Notes: generated by a model from the sequence alone, not told the origin. A stretch of 64,000 nt of DNA from Leptospira koniambonensis (GCF_004769555.1 NZ_RQFY01000004.1:682001-746000); one strand, 5' to 3'; numbered from the stretch's first letter, positions 17,676 to 28,056 are shown. Numbers and translations: made by a program.

Positions 17676-18449
17676 ATGAGCGAGACTGTTCTTTATTCCA
17701 TCGAAGATTATACGTGCATAATCAGTTTAAATCGACCCGAAAAACGAAACGCAATTTCTAGAGAATTGCTATATCAGCTTATGTCCCATATAGAAAGAGC
17801 AAGTAAGGACCCAAAAATCCGGGCTCTAGTACTCAGGGGAGAAGGTTCCGTATTCTGCGCAGGAGCCGACCTGAAAGAAAGAGCGGATATGTCCGAGAAA
17901 GAAGTACATAAATTTCTGGACCAAGTAGGGAAATGTTTTCTGGCTCTGGAAAATCTTCCCTTCCCAACGATAGCTGCTCTCGATGGAGATGCTTACGGTG
18001 GCGGATTAGAAATGGCTCTCTGTTGTGACTTCATTCTTATGAGCGCAGAAGCAAAAGTAGGCCTTACTGAAACTGGACTGGGAATTATTCCAGGCGCAGG
18101 TGGAACCCAAAGACTTCCTCGAAGAGTAGGAAAAACAAAAGCATTAGAGCTTATTTTAACAGCATCTGTGATAGATGCGCAAACCGCGTTGGATATCCAA
18201 CTTGCAAATTCTGTATGGCATGACTCAGCATTTATGGCCGGAAAAAAATTGGCCTCCTTACTTTCTGAAAAGGCTCCTATCTCCTTAAGACTTGCTAAAG
18301 AAGCAATTAAAGAAGGAGAAGGAAAAGATATACAAACAGCCTTAAAGATAGAAAGAAAACATTATAATAAAACACTAAAAACAGAAGATAGGATAGAAGC
18401 CTTAAAGGCTTTCCGAGAAAAAAGAAAACCGGAATTTAAAGGAAAATAG
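17676..18449 (+). CDS. Enoyl-CoA hydratase/isomerase family protein
   Basis: Crotonase-fold enzyme of 257 residues for fatty-acid beta-oxidation or a related acyl-CoA reaction. The oxyanion region FCAGADLKERADMS, the first catalytic glutamate in GGGLEMALCCDF and the second in LTETGLGIIPGAGGTQRLPR are all present, consistent with true hydratase activity. Leptospires grow on long-chain fatty acids, which fits. No beta-oxidation partner is adjacent; it is followed by dcd. Confidence 0.92.
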   Translation: MSETVLYSIEDYTCIISLNRPEKRNAISRELLYQLMSHIERASKDPKIRALVLRGEGSVFCAGADLKERADMSEKEVHKFLDQVGKCFLALENLPFPTIAALDGDAYGGGLEMALCCDFILMSAEAKVGLTETGLGIIPGAGGTQRLPRRVGKTKALELILTASVIDAQTALDIQLANSVWHDSAFMAGKKLASLLSEKAPISLRLAKEAIKEGEGKDIQTALKIERKHYNKTLKTEDRIEALKAFREKRKPEFKGK

Positions 18450-18519
18450 AACTCCGAAAAAGGGAGGCGAGACACAAGGCCGGCCCGAAAATAGGCAAAA
18501 CAAGGAAGCTGGAATACGA

Positions 18520-19050
18520 ATGATTCTAACGGGTAAGGAAATTAAAAAAAGATTAGAGAAGGATATCATTATAGATCCTTACTCCGACAATAGATTAAAT
18601 CCAAACTCTTATAATCTAAGGCTTCATAACGAATTAGTTCGTTATACAGAAAGCCCTTTAGATATGAAAAAATCCAATCCTTCCGAAAACCTGATCATCC
18701 CTGATTCAGGATTACTTTTACAGCCTGGAGTTCTTTATCTAGGTAGGACCTTAGAGTACACTGAAACACATAATCTAGTCCCAATGTTAGAAGGTCGCTC
18801 TTCTATTGGTAGATTAGGAATGTATGTGCATGTGACTGCAGGATTCGGAGATGTAGGATTCAAAGGATTTTGGACCCTTGAAATTTCAGTTATCCAGCCT
18901 TTAGTCATTTATCCGAATGTAGAAATTTGCCAGATCTTCTACCACACTGTCGAAGGTGAGATCACAGAATATAAATCAGGCAAATACCAAGGCAATAAAG
19001 GTATCCAAACCTCTATGCTTTATAAGGATTTCGAGAACGGGAAATATTAA
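18520..19050 (+). CDS. dcd: dCTP deaminase
   Basis: Deaminates dCTP to dUTP (or, in bifunctional forms, to dUMP) to supply thymidylate synthesis. The 176-residue length is normal. Diagnostic segments are MILTGKEIKKRLE, the LNPNSYNLRL strand, LEGRSSIGRLGMYVHVTAGF and GFKGFWTLEISV, the last carrying the catalytic Glu. The C-terminal KYQGNKGIQTSMLYKD forms the nucleotide lid. A 71-nt gap containing GGGAGGCGAG separates it from the upstream hydratase gene. Confidence 0.96.
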   Translation: MILTGKEIKKRLEKDIIIDPYSDNRLNPNSYNLRLHNELVRYTESPLDMKKSNPSENLIIPDSGLLLQPGVLYLGRTLEYTETHNLVPMLEGRSSIGRLGMYVHVTAGFGDVGFKGFWTLEISVIQPLVIYPNVEICQIFYHTVEGEITEYKSGKYQGNKGIQTSMLYKDFENGKY

Positions 19051-19057
19051 ACTCCTA

Positions 19058-22000
19058 TTAAGAAGCTTTTCTATCTCGTTCGATCAATCTTACTAATTTC
19101 TGAGCGTTCTCGTCCTCTGGGTCCTTCTCCAAGGCCAAATGAGCGTATTCCAATGCTAACTCAAACTGTTCTGTCTGACGGTATAAGTCGGAAAGATTGA
19201 TCAGGTTCATGGAATTGTCCGGTTGGAGTTCCTCCATCCTTTTGGCAGCCAGGATGGCTTCGTCCATTCTTCCAATCCTGCGATTTGCCAAAGATAGATA
19301 ATACCAGTATTCTACTAAGTCAGGATCTGATCCCAAATACTTATTCAGAACCTCAACTGCCTTGCCGTAATTTTTACCTTTAAAGCTAAGAAGTCCAAGT
19401 AGTTTGGTCACCTTTGTATTTTGAGGATCTGATTTGTATAGACCTTCGAGTGCTCCAAGAGCTTCACTCAAACGGCCGCCCATATAATCTTCTTTTGCTT
19501 TTTTATATATGAACTTCCAGTCGAAAGGATCTGTGATCTCGTCTTCTTTTCCGTTTTCTTTTGGAGAAGCAACAGGAGAATATTCTACTCTAAGAAGAGA
19601 AAGGTCGTCGGTTAATTCTCCCACTTTGAGAACTTCTTCCTCTATTCTTTCTAGATCACCTTGGCCTTTTTCTACCATTTGTAAGAAGAGCATTTCATCT
19701 TCATTGATAGTACGGACTTCTTTCTCAGGAGTAAGATCCAAATCGTCTTTACCATCTGAACCTATGATTAATACATCGCCAGGTTCTAATCTTCCTGAAT
19801 GGACCTTGAATTCATATTCTGAATCCAATCCAATTTTTCTGAGAGTAAGTCCTGTTTCTAAGAAGCCTGCTCTTCCATCTCTATACATTACAGAGAAAGG
19901 GTGCTCTGCGTTGAAGTACCAGAATTTACCTGTCTCATCTTCAACTACGATAAACGTTCCTGAGATAACCATTGATCCGTTAAAAGATTTGAAAACGGAT
20001 TGCATCTCTTTATAAATTTCAGTTAAAAATTCAGAAGGAGTAGTATCTAATACTCTATCGTTTGCGGCGGATCTTGCAAGAATGGAGTTAACCACAACTC
20101 CCATCACGAGAGAGCCTCCGGCTCCTTGCATGGACTTACCCATTGCATCCCCGTTCATCGCGAAAGTATAACGTTTATAATCGTTTTCTTTTCCGAGACG
20201 AAGGTTTCCAGTCACACAAAGGTCTCCACCCAAGTCCGCATGTTTACCTTTGAACTCAAATTTTTTCTTTTGGCGAAGAATAAAGTCAGTGCTTACCTTT
20301 GTAGATTTGTTCGCATTATAAAAAAGCGGTTTTGCTAATAGGGAAGTTAAGAAGTAATCCCCGTCTTGCTGTACTTTAAGGCGTTGGAGTTCCTCCATCT
20401 TTTCAGAAAGTTCTCTAGTTCTTTCTCTAACCTTGGTTGCCAAATGTTCTGCGTAATCTTGGAGTTCCCCTCTAGCTTTTCGAATAGAAGTTACCATGCT
20501 ATTGAAAGAGTCAGACAAAAACCCGATCTCATCCTTTAAATCTACCTTAACTTCTACGTCTAAGGCACCTAAGTTTACTTTTTCCACCCCGGACAATAAT
20601 CTATTAAGTGGTGAGACCAAACTTTGTCGGAAGAATAAAGGGAATACGAAAAATACTACAACCAAAACCAATCCCAAGATCAGAGTTTGTTTTGCTGCAG
20701 TTGGGTGCATAAATTCTCTATACTTGCGGTAAGAATAACCTACTTCGCTTACCACATCCTTCTTCACATCATAATGAATATAAGTTACGAAATGTTGGTG
20801 TTCATCTAAACTTTTTCTATAATGACGATACAATGCAGGTTGGAATGGACGGAAATATAAAAGTATTTCTGCTTTTAAATGTCCTATCAGCAAATCCTTT
20901 CCATCAAACGTACAAGTTCCATCCTTCTCTTTCCATTTTTGAAGAAGATGTTCTTTGAAAGGAATAACTCCTTTGTTCCCGACACCTTTCAGATAATTTC
21001 TACCATCTACACAGAATTCTTTCGGGAAAATATAATCGAGTTTGTTAGAAGTTACAAATACTGCCGTGTTTAAACTTGTCAGATGATCGAATAATTTTGT
21101 TTTTAATTCTTTTCCTTCCAGATTCGGATAATCATCCAAAAACTTCAGGATGGCAGCCTTATATCCGCTGAAATATTCGTGAGTATCTTTTAGAGTTTTC
21201 TTAACTGAGTTTCTAAAATCTTCTTCCGGCAAAAGTTTCATATGCTCGAAGATGATCGTATTCTTAAAGTCGATCTCTAATTGAGGAAGTCTGAGATCAT
21301 ATTGATTATCATAGCGGGAATAATCCACATTCTTGGATCCACCTTCCCACTGAACTATATACAACATCTCAGGGATCTGCTTTCCACCCTCTAGAGCTCT
21401 CGACATGTTCACGATACTTTTCGTATCGTATTCAGCTTCTTTATCTTGGTTAGAGATAAAGACCAGGGCTTGCATGATCAACATCAATGTCACAAAAGTG
21501 ATCCCTACAATCTTGACCATAAAAGTGGTTTTTTCTTCGCTAAAGTTTAAGAAGATTACAAGGATCAAAAAGATCCCGAGCGTCATCAAAAGAACAATAG
21601 AAGTTAAATAAGTAGAACGTTCAATCCACCCGTCTCGACTCAGAATATTCGTAAGCGCAGGAACCACACCACCCGCAAGAAGGGCCGCCATAAAACCGCC
21701 TATCGCGAATCGGATCCTTCCTTTTGTTTTAGTCATCCTATAGATGGGAAGGATCAAGAATGAGATCAAAACGAATAGGCCAATCAAAACCGCAATAATT
21801 GAAGAAGCCTTTTCCGCATTAAAGTCCCAATGGTGAGCGGTGAAGTGATATTTCCTTGGAGAACTAAGAGTAATATAATAAAAATAGGAAATCCCTATTG
21901 CTCCAACCGCATACATTCCAATCAGAAGATTTCGGTTCATTTTAGGATTTGCGTGTCCCGGATAACGTGCCAAGAACTGACCCAAGTGAATGAGCGCTGG

Positions 22001-22252
22001 AAGAATAAATCCTACGGTCAACCATCTATGATAAGCAGCAATCGGGTTATACAAGAATGCTGCGAAAAAATATCCGGCGCAGAAGAAGGAGAAAAATAGA
22101 GCACCTAATGCAAGATGCATTGTGCTTGAAGATTTTTCTTTCAAGAAAAGGAAAAATAAGGAAGTACATAAAAACGCTAAAATCGATAGCAAACTTCCGA
22201 AAGAATAATAGTTCAGCAGAACATCGTTTTGTAAGATTGAAAATATTTCCAT
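19058..22252 (-). CDS. Sensor serine phosphatase: 7TM + periplasmic sensor + HAMP + SpoIIE + TPR (paralogue A)
   Basis: A 1064-residue signalling protein. Residues about 10-265 hold seven or eight membrane helices containing YHFTAHHWDFNA. About 270-520 form an extracytoplasmic sensor with two conserved cysteines (PKEFCVDGRNYL and GTCTFDG). A further helix leads into a HAMP linker (SPLNRLLSGVEKVNLGALDV, to ~600) and a short coiled coil. The PP2C/SpoIIE domain (~640-880) shows DLGGDLCVTG, MNGDAMGKSMQGAGG, GSDGKDDLDL and TDDLSLLRV, with the metal-binding aspartates kept. TPRs close the C-terminus. It presumably dephosphorylates an anti-anti-sigma-type partner. A close paralogue lies at 23372. 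Confidence 0.9.
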   Translation of the reverse strand: MEIFSILQNDVLLNYYSFGSLLSILAFLCTSLFFLFLKEKSSSTMHLALGALFFSFFCAGYFFAAFLYNPIAAYHRWLTVGFILPALIHLGQFLARYPGHANPKMNRNLLIGMYAVGAIGISYFYYITLSSPRKYHFTAHHWDFNAEKASSIIAVLIGLFVLISFLILPIYRMTKTKGRIRFAIGGFMAALLAGGVVPALTNILSRDGWIERSTYLTSIVLLMTLGIFLILVIFLNFSEEKTTFMVKIVGITFVTLMLIMQALVFISNQDKEAEYDTKSIVNMSRALEGGKQIPEMLYIVQWEGGSKNVDYSRYDNQYDLRLPQLEIDFKNTIIFEHMKLLPEEDFRNSVKKTLKDTHEYFSGYKAAILKFLDDYPNLEGKELKTKLFDHLTSLNTAVFVTSNKLDYIFPKEFCVDGRNYLKGVGNKGVIPFKEHLLQKWKEKDGTCTFDGKDLLIGHLKAEILLYFRPFQPALYRHYRKSLDEHQHFVTYIHYDVKKDVVSEVGYSYRKYREFMHPTAAKQTLILGLVLVVVFFVFPLFFRQSLVSPLNRLLSGVEKVNLGALDVEVKVDLKDEIGFLSDSFNSMVTSIRKARGELQDYAEHLATKVRERTRELSEKMEELQRLKVQQDGDYFLTSLLAKPLFYNANKSTKVSTDFILRQKKKFEFKGKHADLGGDLCVTGNLRLGKENDYKRYTFAMNGDAMGKSMQGAGGSLVMGVVVNSILARSAANDRVLDTTPSEFLTEIYKEMQSVFKSFNGSMVISGTFIVVEDETGKFWYFNAEHPFSVMYRDGRAGFLETGLTLRKIGLDSEYEFKVHSGRLEPGDVLIIGSDGKDDLDLTPEKEVRTINEDEMLFLQMVEKGQGDLERIEEEVLKVGELTDDLSLLRVEYSPVASPKENGKEDEITDPFDWKFIYKKAKEDYMGGRLSEALGALEGLYKSDPQNTKVTKLLGLLSFKGKNYGKAVEVLNKYLGSDPDLVEYWYYLSLANRRIGRMDEAILAAKRMEELQPDNSMNLINLSDLYRQTEQFELALEYAHLALEKDPEDENAQKLVRLIERDRKAS

Positions 22253-22451
22253 GTAAACAAAAAGGAATCGATCCTAACTTCGATTTGGTGCATCAAATCG
22301 GCCGATTCTTGTGACAAGCTTTTATAATCCGGCTTGAGCCAACCTCTTATAAATGGATTATATTAAAGCTGGAACCGATCTGATCAAATCAAAAAAGAAA
22401 TTCGCTTAGAATTCACCATTTTGTATAACGACTGCAATATAAAAATCAAGC

Positions 22452-23375
22452 TTAAAGTTTTTCTAGGTCCTGGATTTTCATAAAGGAGTTGGGAGGATAA
22501 ACGCTATATGGCCCCGCTTCCACCCAACCTTGTAGGATCTTATTCCAATCTTTTCTCTGAATCTTATTCAAAATTTTGAAAACTAGTTCTGTGTTCAGCA
22601 TTTCAGAAGATGCAACCTGCTTCAGGAATGATTTATAACCTTCGTAACCAAGTTCTTTGTGAATGATAAACTGAGTTCGCACTGACTTGGAATAGAACCA
22701 AGGACCCAAAGCAGGATTGGTAAGATGAAAATCCTTGGAGAGAGGAGGATCGTTTTTAGGGATCGCTTCTGCCAGACTCCATTCTTCTGTTACTGACTGA
22801 AGCTCATCCGCATCTAATTTCAGATAACCTCTTTTGGACAAAAGGTAAGGAAGGTAAGAAACAATCCCTTCGCTTAACCATGAAGGTTCTGTAAAATAAT
22901 AATGTCCCAACTCATGTAATAGCAATGCAGGATAACCGGGAGGAACCAGGCCAAGTTCCATAAAGATCCCGAGTTCTTTTCCCAATTCTCCGGATACATT
23001 ATTATATCCTCCTACTCTTGTTCCATTTAGAAACACAGTGTCCTTTAAGACCAATCGTATCTTATCTTTTTCAGAAGAAGGTAGAGATTTGAATATGGGA
23101 GAAGAAGCCTGATGAAATGGGATTCCCAAATAAGACTCATAAGCATTTAAGATCTTTTTTGTTTTTTCGAAAGCGTACTTGTCCCATTCTTTCAGTTCAG
23201 TTTCATTTCGAACTGCTAGTCGAATCTCTCCTCCTTTTAATTTAAAGGAGAAGTTTGACTCATTTGTTTTAGTGGACTTCTTATTTTGAGAAAGAACAGG
23301 AAGAACAAAAAGGAATGCGGAAAGTATCCCGATCCGCATCCATAAAGAGAACTTAAGAGAAAAACCGTTGATCAA
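22452..23375 (-). CDS. Secreted MA-type (gluzincin) metallopeptidase-like protein
   Basis: A 307-residue protein with an N-terminal signal peptide (IGILSAFLFVLPVLS). The zinc site LLHELGHYYFTEPSWLSEG gives HExxH and a downstream Glu, the pattern of peptidase_MA family enzymes. The GYKSFLKQVAS...LNKIQ C-terminal region resembles such exported peptidases. Its TTG start overlaps the upstream phosphatase stop (TTGA); an ATG at 23339 (MRIGILSAF) is an alternative. It sits between two paralogous sensor phosphatases and may act on a signal they sense, which is inference. Confidence 0.8.
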   Translation of the reverse strand: MINGFSLKFSLWMRIGILSAFLFVLPVLSQNKKSTKTNESNFSFKLKGGEIRLAVRNETELKEWDKYAFEKTKKILNAYESYLGIPFHQASSPIFKSLPSSEKDKIRLVLKDTVFLNGTRVGGYNNVSGELGKELGIFMELGLVPPGYPALLLHELGHYYFTEPSWLSEGIVSYLPYLLSKRGYLKLDADELQSVTEEWSLAEAIPKNDPPLSKDFHLTNPALGPWFYSKSVRTQFIIHKELGYEGYKSFLKQVASSEMLNTELVFKILNKIQRKDWNKILQGWVEAGPYSVYPPNSFMKIQDLEKL

Positions 23376-26300
23376 CGATCTCTCTCTATCAAACGGATCA
23401 GTTTATGAGCGTTTTCGTTCCCCGGTTCTTTTTGTAATACTTTACGAGCATATTCTTCTGCTCTATCGTACATTTCCATCAAACGATAGATATCAGATAG
23501 ATTGATCGTATTGGAAATATTATTAGGATCGATTTCCAAAAGTTTTAAACTTGCAGTCAGAGCTTGATCATACTTGCCCATCTTCTTGTTTGCAATAGAA
23601 AGATAGAACCAATACTCATGAAGATCTGGATCTGTTCCGAGGTAGTTGTTCAAAACTTCTACCGCAGTATTATAATCTTTACCTTTAAAGCTTAGAAGTC
23701 CCAAAAGTTTATTTAACCTTTGATTAGCACTATCATGCATATAACCTGTTTTCAGAAGTTCTAATGCTTCGTCCAAACGTCCGGTCTTATACATCTTTTT
23801 AGCGTCTTCGTAAACTGAATCTGTATTTAATGCTTTGTCGATATGGTCAGAAGACTCGAAAATCTCTTCGATCTCGTCGTTTTTAGGTTCTCCTTGGAAC
23901 TCTATCTTGAGTAGAGAAAGGTCATCCGTAAGTTCTCCGGTTTTGCGGATCTCAGTTTCGATATCTTCCAGATTCGCTTTTGCAGTTTCTACATGTCGTA
24001 GAAACAACATCTCATCTTCGTTGATAGTGCGGATTGTCTCTTCAGGAGTTAGATCCACATCATCTCTACCGTCCGAGCCGAGGATGATAATATCGCCTTT
24101 TTTAAGTTGGAAACTTCTTACCTTAAATTCGAATTCTGAATCCAAACCTAATTTTCTGAGAGTTAATCCGTCTTCGATAAAACTTGCCTTTCCATCTCTA
24201 TACAATACCGAGTAAGGGTGCTCAGCGTTGAAATACCAACAAACTCCAGTTTCATCTTCTATCAAATAGAGAGAAGCAGAGATGACCATCGAACCATTGA
24301 ATGATTTGAATACCGCATGGATCTCGTCATAAATTTCAGTTAACCATTGCTCAGGAGTTGCATCCAAAATCCTATTGTTTGCTGCTGAACGTGCGAGAAT
24401 GGAGTTCATAACAACTCCCATTACAAGTGCTCCTCCCGCACCCTGCATGGATTTACCCATTGCATCACCATTCATGGAAACCGTATAACGTTTGAATGAA
24501 TCAGGACGTCCTAGTCTTAAATTCCCTGTTACGCAGATATCACCACCCAGGTCGGAATGTTTTCCTCTGAACTCGAATTGTTTCTTTTGGCGAATGATAA
24601 AATCAGTAGAAACCAATTTGGATTTGTTCGCGTTATAGAAGAGAGGTTTCGCTAATAAGGAAGTTAAGAAGTAGTCACCGTCCTGCTGCACTTTGAGGCG
24701 TTGGACTTCCTCCATCTTCTCCTGAACTTCTCTAGTTCTTTCACGAACTTTTTCTTCCAAGTTTTCTGCATAATCTTGCAGTTCTCTTCTGGCTTGTTTG
24801 ATAGAAGCCACCATTGCGTTGAATGAGTCCGCTAAGAATCCGATCTCATCTCGGACCTTGACCGGAACCACTACGTCCAGATCTCCCTTGTTTACCTTTT
24901 CCACCCCGGAAAGAAGGCTATTCAAAGGATCTACTAAACTGTTTTTGAAGAAGAGTGGAAACAACGCTAAAACGATAAAGATCACCGCGAGCAAGATCCC
25001 AGTTTGTTTCACAGCTGTTGGGTGCATGAATTCTCTATATAACCTATAAGAGAATCCAACCTCACTCATCTGTTGTTTTTCAGGTTGGAATTTCATGAAG
25101 GCAACGTAATGCCCTGTTCCGTCATGACTTCTTCTGTAGTGACGAGTTTCGCTTGGTTTAAAATATCTAAAGTATCTTAGAACTTCGGAACGAAGCTGTG
25201 CTTGGTCTAAATCTTTTCCGTCCCAAAGACAATCTTCCGACCAATGGGAGAAAATTTCTTCTTTAAAGCCGAACTCTGAATCTCCTAAAGCATTTACGAA
25301 GTCTCTTCCCTTTTTACAAAAAGATCCTCCTACAATCGCTTCGAGTCTGTTCGTAGAGACGAAAGCACGTTTGTTCCATTGTTCCGCATTTTGTAAGATC
25401 AGTTTTTTAAGTTCTGCATCGGAAAGGTCTTTTTTATCTTCCAATAACTTTTGGATAAAACGTTTATAACCACCGAAATAAGTATGAGTTCGATCTAAAA
25501 GTGAACTTACGGATTTTCTAAAACCTTCTTCCTTTAAATTGCGGATCTCTTCGTAAGTAGTGACGTTCTGTAAGTCAGCCTCGATCTCTTTGAGGTTTAA
25601 CTCTTTGTTAGGATCGTATTCTGAAGAATTCAAACTTTCCTTGGAATCATCCCAATGGAAGGCGTACTCTATATCTCCGGATTTTACACCATTCTCCAAA
25701 GCTCTTTCTATATTCACCATACGCAAACTATCATATTCTGCGTCTTTTTCTTGGCTGGAGATATAAACAAGAGCCTGCATGATCAAACAGATCGTGAAAA
25801 GTGTGATCCCCACGATCTTAACCATGAAGGTAGTACGTTCCGCACTATTATTGATAAATGCAATTACTAAGAATGAGAACGCAGTTAAGAATAAGATTAC
25901 GTTCGAAGTCATGTACGTGGAACGTTCCATCACTCCATCTCGGCTGAGAATATTTGATATATTTGGATAAATTGCAGCGATCAAAAATCCAATATTGAAC
26001 ATGAGAAGAGCGATCCTTCTCTTGTCCTTTGTGATCACTACTCTCCAAGCAGGAACGATAATAAAACCTACGATGGAGAATATCCCAATCACTAATGCAA
26101 GATAGCGACTGGCATCAAACGCATTAAAGTCCCAATGGTGAGCAGTGAAGTGATAGATCTTTTCTGAAATATAGGTGAAGTATACGAACAAACTTACAGT
26201 GATCACTGAAACAGAATGCTCTGCGATCAAAACCCATTTCGCTATACGTTGGTTGCTATTTCCAGGAAACCTAAGTAAGAATTGGGTAAAATGTGCAAGA

Positions 26301-26557
26301 GCAAATAGAATGAATCCACCGGTCATCCAACGGTGATATGCTGCGATTGGATGGTATAAGAATGCTGCTAAGAAGTATCCGGTCTCGAATACACCTAATA
26401 GCATGAAACCAATCCCAAGGTGAGTGGTAGCTATGGTCCTATTCTTTAGGGTAAGAAAGAAGATACCGAGGAATATGGTGGTCAAAGTGACCAATAAACT
26501 TCCAAACGAATAATAATTAAAAAGGACCAGGTCCCAAGAAATCGGATTTAACCCCAT
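23372..26557 (-). CDS. Sensor serine phosphatase: 7TM + periplasmic sensor + HAMP + SpoIIE + TPR (paralogue B)
   Basis: A 1061-residue paralogue of the protein at 19058 with the same architecture and YHFTAHHWDFNA in its membrane part. The sensor cysteines are conserved (GGSFCKKGRDF, EDCLWDG). HAMP (DPLNSLLSGVEKVNKGDLDV), SpoIIE catalysis (DLGGDICVTG, MNGDAMGKSMQGAGG, GSDGRDDVDL) and TPRs follow. The ATG at 26557 is preferred over a TTG at 26590: it has AGGAG just upstream and aligns with the paralogue start. The stop overlaps the peptidase start, so peptidase expression is coupled to this phosphatase. Confidence 0.9.
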   Translation of the reverse strand: MGLNPISWDLVLFNYYSFGSLLVTLTTIFLGIFFLTLKNRTIATTHLGIGFMLLGVFETGYFLAAFLYHPIAAYHRWMTGGFILFALAHFTQFLLRFPGNSNQRIAKWVLIAEHSVSVITVSLFVYFTYISEKIYHFTAHHWDFNAFDASRYLALVIGIFSIVGFIIVPAWRVVITKDKRRIALLMFNIGFLIAAIYPNISNILSRDGVMERSTYMTSNVILFLTAFSFLVIAFINNSAERTTFMVKIVGITLFTICLIMQALVYISSQEKDAEYDSLRMVNIERALENGVKSGDIEYAFHWDDSKESLNSSEYDPNKELNLKEIEADLQNVTTYEEIRNLKEEGFRKSVSSLLDRTHTYFGGYKRFIQKLLEDKKDLSDAELKKLILQNAEQWNKRAFVSTNRLEAIVGGSFCKKGRDFVNALGDSEFGFKEEIFSHWSEDCLWDGKDLDQAQLRSEVLRYFRYFKPSETRHYRRSHDGTGHYVAFMKFQPEKQQMSEVGFSYRLYREFMHPTAVKQTGILLAVIFIVLALFPLFFKNSLVDPLNSLLSGVEKVNKGDLDVVVPVKVRDEIGFLADSFNAMVASIKQARRELQDYAENLEEKVRERTREVQEKMEEVQRLKVQQDGDYFLTSLLAKPLFYNANKSKLVSTDFIIRQKKQFEFRGKHSDLGGDICVTGNLRLGRPDSFKRYTVSMNGDAMGKSMQGAGGALVMGVVMNSILARSAANNRILDATPEQWLTEIYDEIHAVFKSFNGSMVISASLYLIEDETGVCWYFNAEHPYSVLYRDGKASFIEDGLTLRKLGLDSEFEFKVRSFQLKKGDIIILGSDGRDDVDLTPEETIRTINEDEMLFLRHVETAKANLEDIETEIRKTGELTDDLSLLKIEFQGEPKNDEIEEIFESSDHIDKALNTDSVYEDAKKMYKTGRLDEALELLKTGYMHDSANQRLNKLLGLLSFKGKDYNTAVEVLNNYLGTDPDLHEYWFYLSIANKKMGKYDQALTASLKLLEIDPNNISNTINLSDIYRLMEMYDRAEEYARKVLQKEPGNENAHKLIRLIERDR

Positions 26558-26745
26558 AAACTCCTGCAAGCAATTCCGGATGCCGGACAATCGAAACTGA
26601 CTTCAAACCGAATTTTTTATTTTTAGTTTACCGGTTCCGGAATACAACTTCAGAACTGGTAAAAAATCGGCTAAAGCCTTCACTATCATTTTGAAAAGGG
26701 AAAAATCAATAGAAAAATAAGAATGCGACTCCTATTCTGTCGAGT

Positions 26746-28056
26746 ATGTCCGCTGACTCGAACCAAAACCTTCCGAATGCTCGTAGATTTTTTCCATTAG
26801 AGAAACTCTGGTTCAGAGTTTTGTTAGGTTTGGTGTCCGGACTTTTAGTAGGTCTATATCTAAGTCCTGAAAATTCGTTGGTAGCCCAAGAAGTTTCTAA
26901 GCCAATCATTTCTTGGTTAGGCCTTCCTGGTCACTTCTTCCTGATCTTATTGCAAATCATCATGATCCCTTTGGTGTTTTGTTCCATCGTTCTAGGGATA
27001 CACGCCGGAGAAACCCTGGATAATCTGAAAAGTTTCGGATTAAAAGCATTCTTATACTTCGTATTTACCACAATATTAGCCGTATCGATCGGAATCATCT
27101 TAGCAAGTACGATCAAACCAGGAAGTTTTGTAGACCCGGCCGGGATCCCAAGAGTACAGGTCCCAAATAAAGTATCCGAATCCTCAGGCACTGTCTCAGT
27201 GGAAAAGGTCCCTGACTTAATACTTTCTGTTCTTCCCAGAAATCCATTCCAAACATTTGCTAATGGAGATATGTTAGGTGTAGTTTTATTAGGACTATTA
27301 GTTGGGATCGCTATTCTTTCGATAGAACAACAAAGTGCTTCTTATGTTCTACCTGTACTCCAAGCTATATTCAAGACAAGCATGGTATTCGTTCAATGGG
27401 CAATGAAGATCGCACCTTTTGCAGTTTTCGGACTTATCGCTCAAATCACTGCTAAGATTGGGCTCAAAGTTTTATTGAGTCTTGGAGTGTATTTTTTCAC
27501 CGTGCTAGGCGGACTAGTCTTAGTGCTACTCATGTATTCAATTATACTGATACTAGTAGCAAGAAAGAGCCCTGTTTGGTTTTTGAAACGAGCGGGCGAA
27601 GTACAGTTGCTCGCATTCTCCACTTCTAGTTCTGCAGCAGTTCTTCCTTTTTCTTTAAAGACTGGAATAGAGAAGATGGGGGTCTCTCGAAAGATTGCAG
27701 AATTCATTCTACCATTGGGAGCTACAGTGAATATGGATGGGACTGCACTTTACCAAGCGGTTGCCACAGTATTCTTAGCTCAAGTATATGGAATAGAATT
27801 AACAACAACGAATCTTGCATTTGTGCTAATCGCAACTGTGGTAGCCTCTATTGGAACACCAAGTACTCCGGGACTTGGTATAGTAATTTTAGCATCTATC
27901 TTAGCTGGTGTAGGAGTTCCTACAGAAGGGATAGGGATCATCTTAGGAGTAGATCGTATTTTGGATATGTGCAGAACCACTGTGAACGTCACAGGGGATT
28001 TGGTTGCTTGTAATGTTTTCCAAAGTATAGAAGATAAGAAACGACCGAGCACCTGA
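26746..28056 (+). CDS. Dicarboxylate/amino acid:cation symporter (DAACS family)
   Basis: Inner-membrane secondary transporter, 436 residues, for glutamate/aspartate or C4-dicarboxylates. About eight transmembrane helices and re-entrant loops are visible. The substrate-site motifs are STSSSAAVLPFSL (serine-rich HP1), PLGATVNMDGTALYQ (NMDGT, Na+/substrate site) and GTPSTPGLGIVILASIL (HP2). GVDRILDMCRTTVNVTGD at the C-terminus is diagnostic. Substrate choice cannot be settled. It begins a two-gene plus-strand run with the MATE exporter. Confidence 0.93.
   Translation: MSADSNQNLPNARRFFPLEKLWFRVLLGLVSGLLVGLYLSPENSLVAQEVSKPIISWLGLPGHFFLILLQIIMIPLVFCSIVLGIHAGETLDNLKSFGLKAFLYFVFTTILAVSIGIILASTIKPGSFVDPAGIPRVQVPNKVSESSGTVSVEKVPDLILSVLPRNPFQTFANGDMLGVVLLGLLVGIAILSIEQQSASYVLPVLQAIFKTSMVFVQWAMKIAPFAVFGLIAQITAKIGLKVLLSLGVYFFTVLGGLVLVLLMYSIILILVARKSPVWFLKRAGEVQLLAFSTSSSAAVLPFSLKTGIEKMGVSRKIAEFILPLGATVNMDGTALYQAVATVFLAQVYGIELTTTNLAFVLIATVVASIGTPSTPGLGIVILASILAGVGVPTEGIGIILGVDRILDMCRTTVNVTGDLVACNVFQSIEDKKRPST

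Noticed and set aside
19509..20015. A 168-codon plus-strand frame inside a phosphatase gene
   Set aside because: It is antisense to the conserved SpoIIE domain and serine-rich from codon mirroring, not a gene.
22353..22409. An 18-codon reading frame (MDYIKAGTDLIKSKKKFA)
   Set aside because: Too short, with no Shine-Dalgarno. The gap between the phosphatase and peptidase genes is otherwise featureless.
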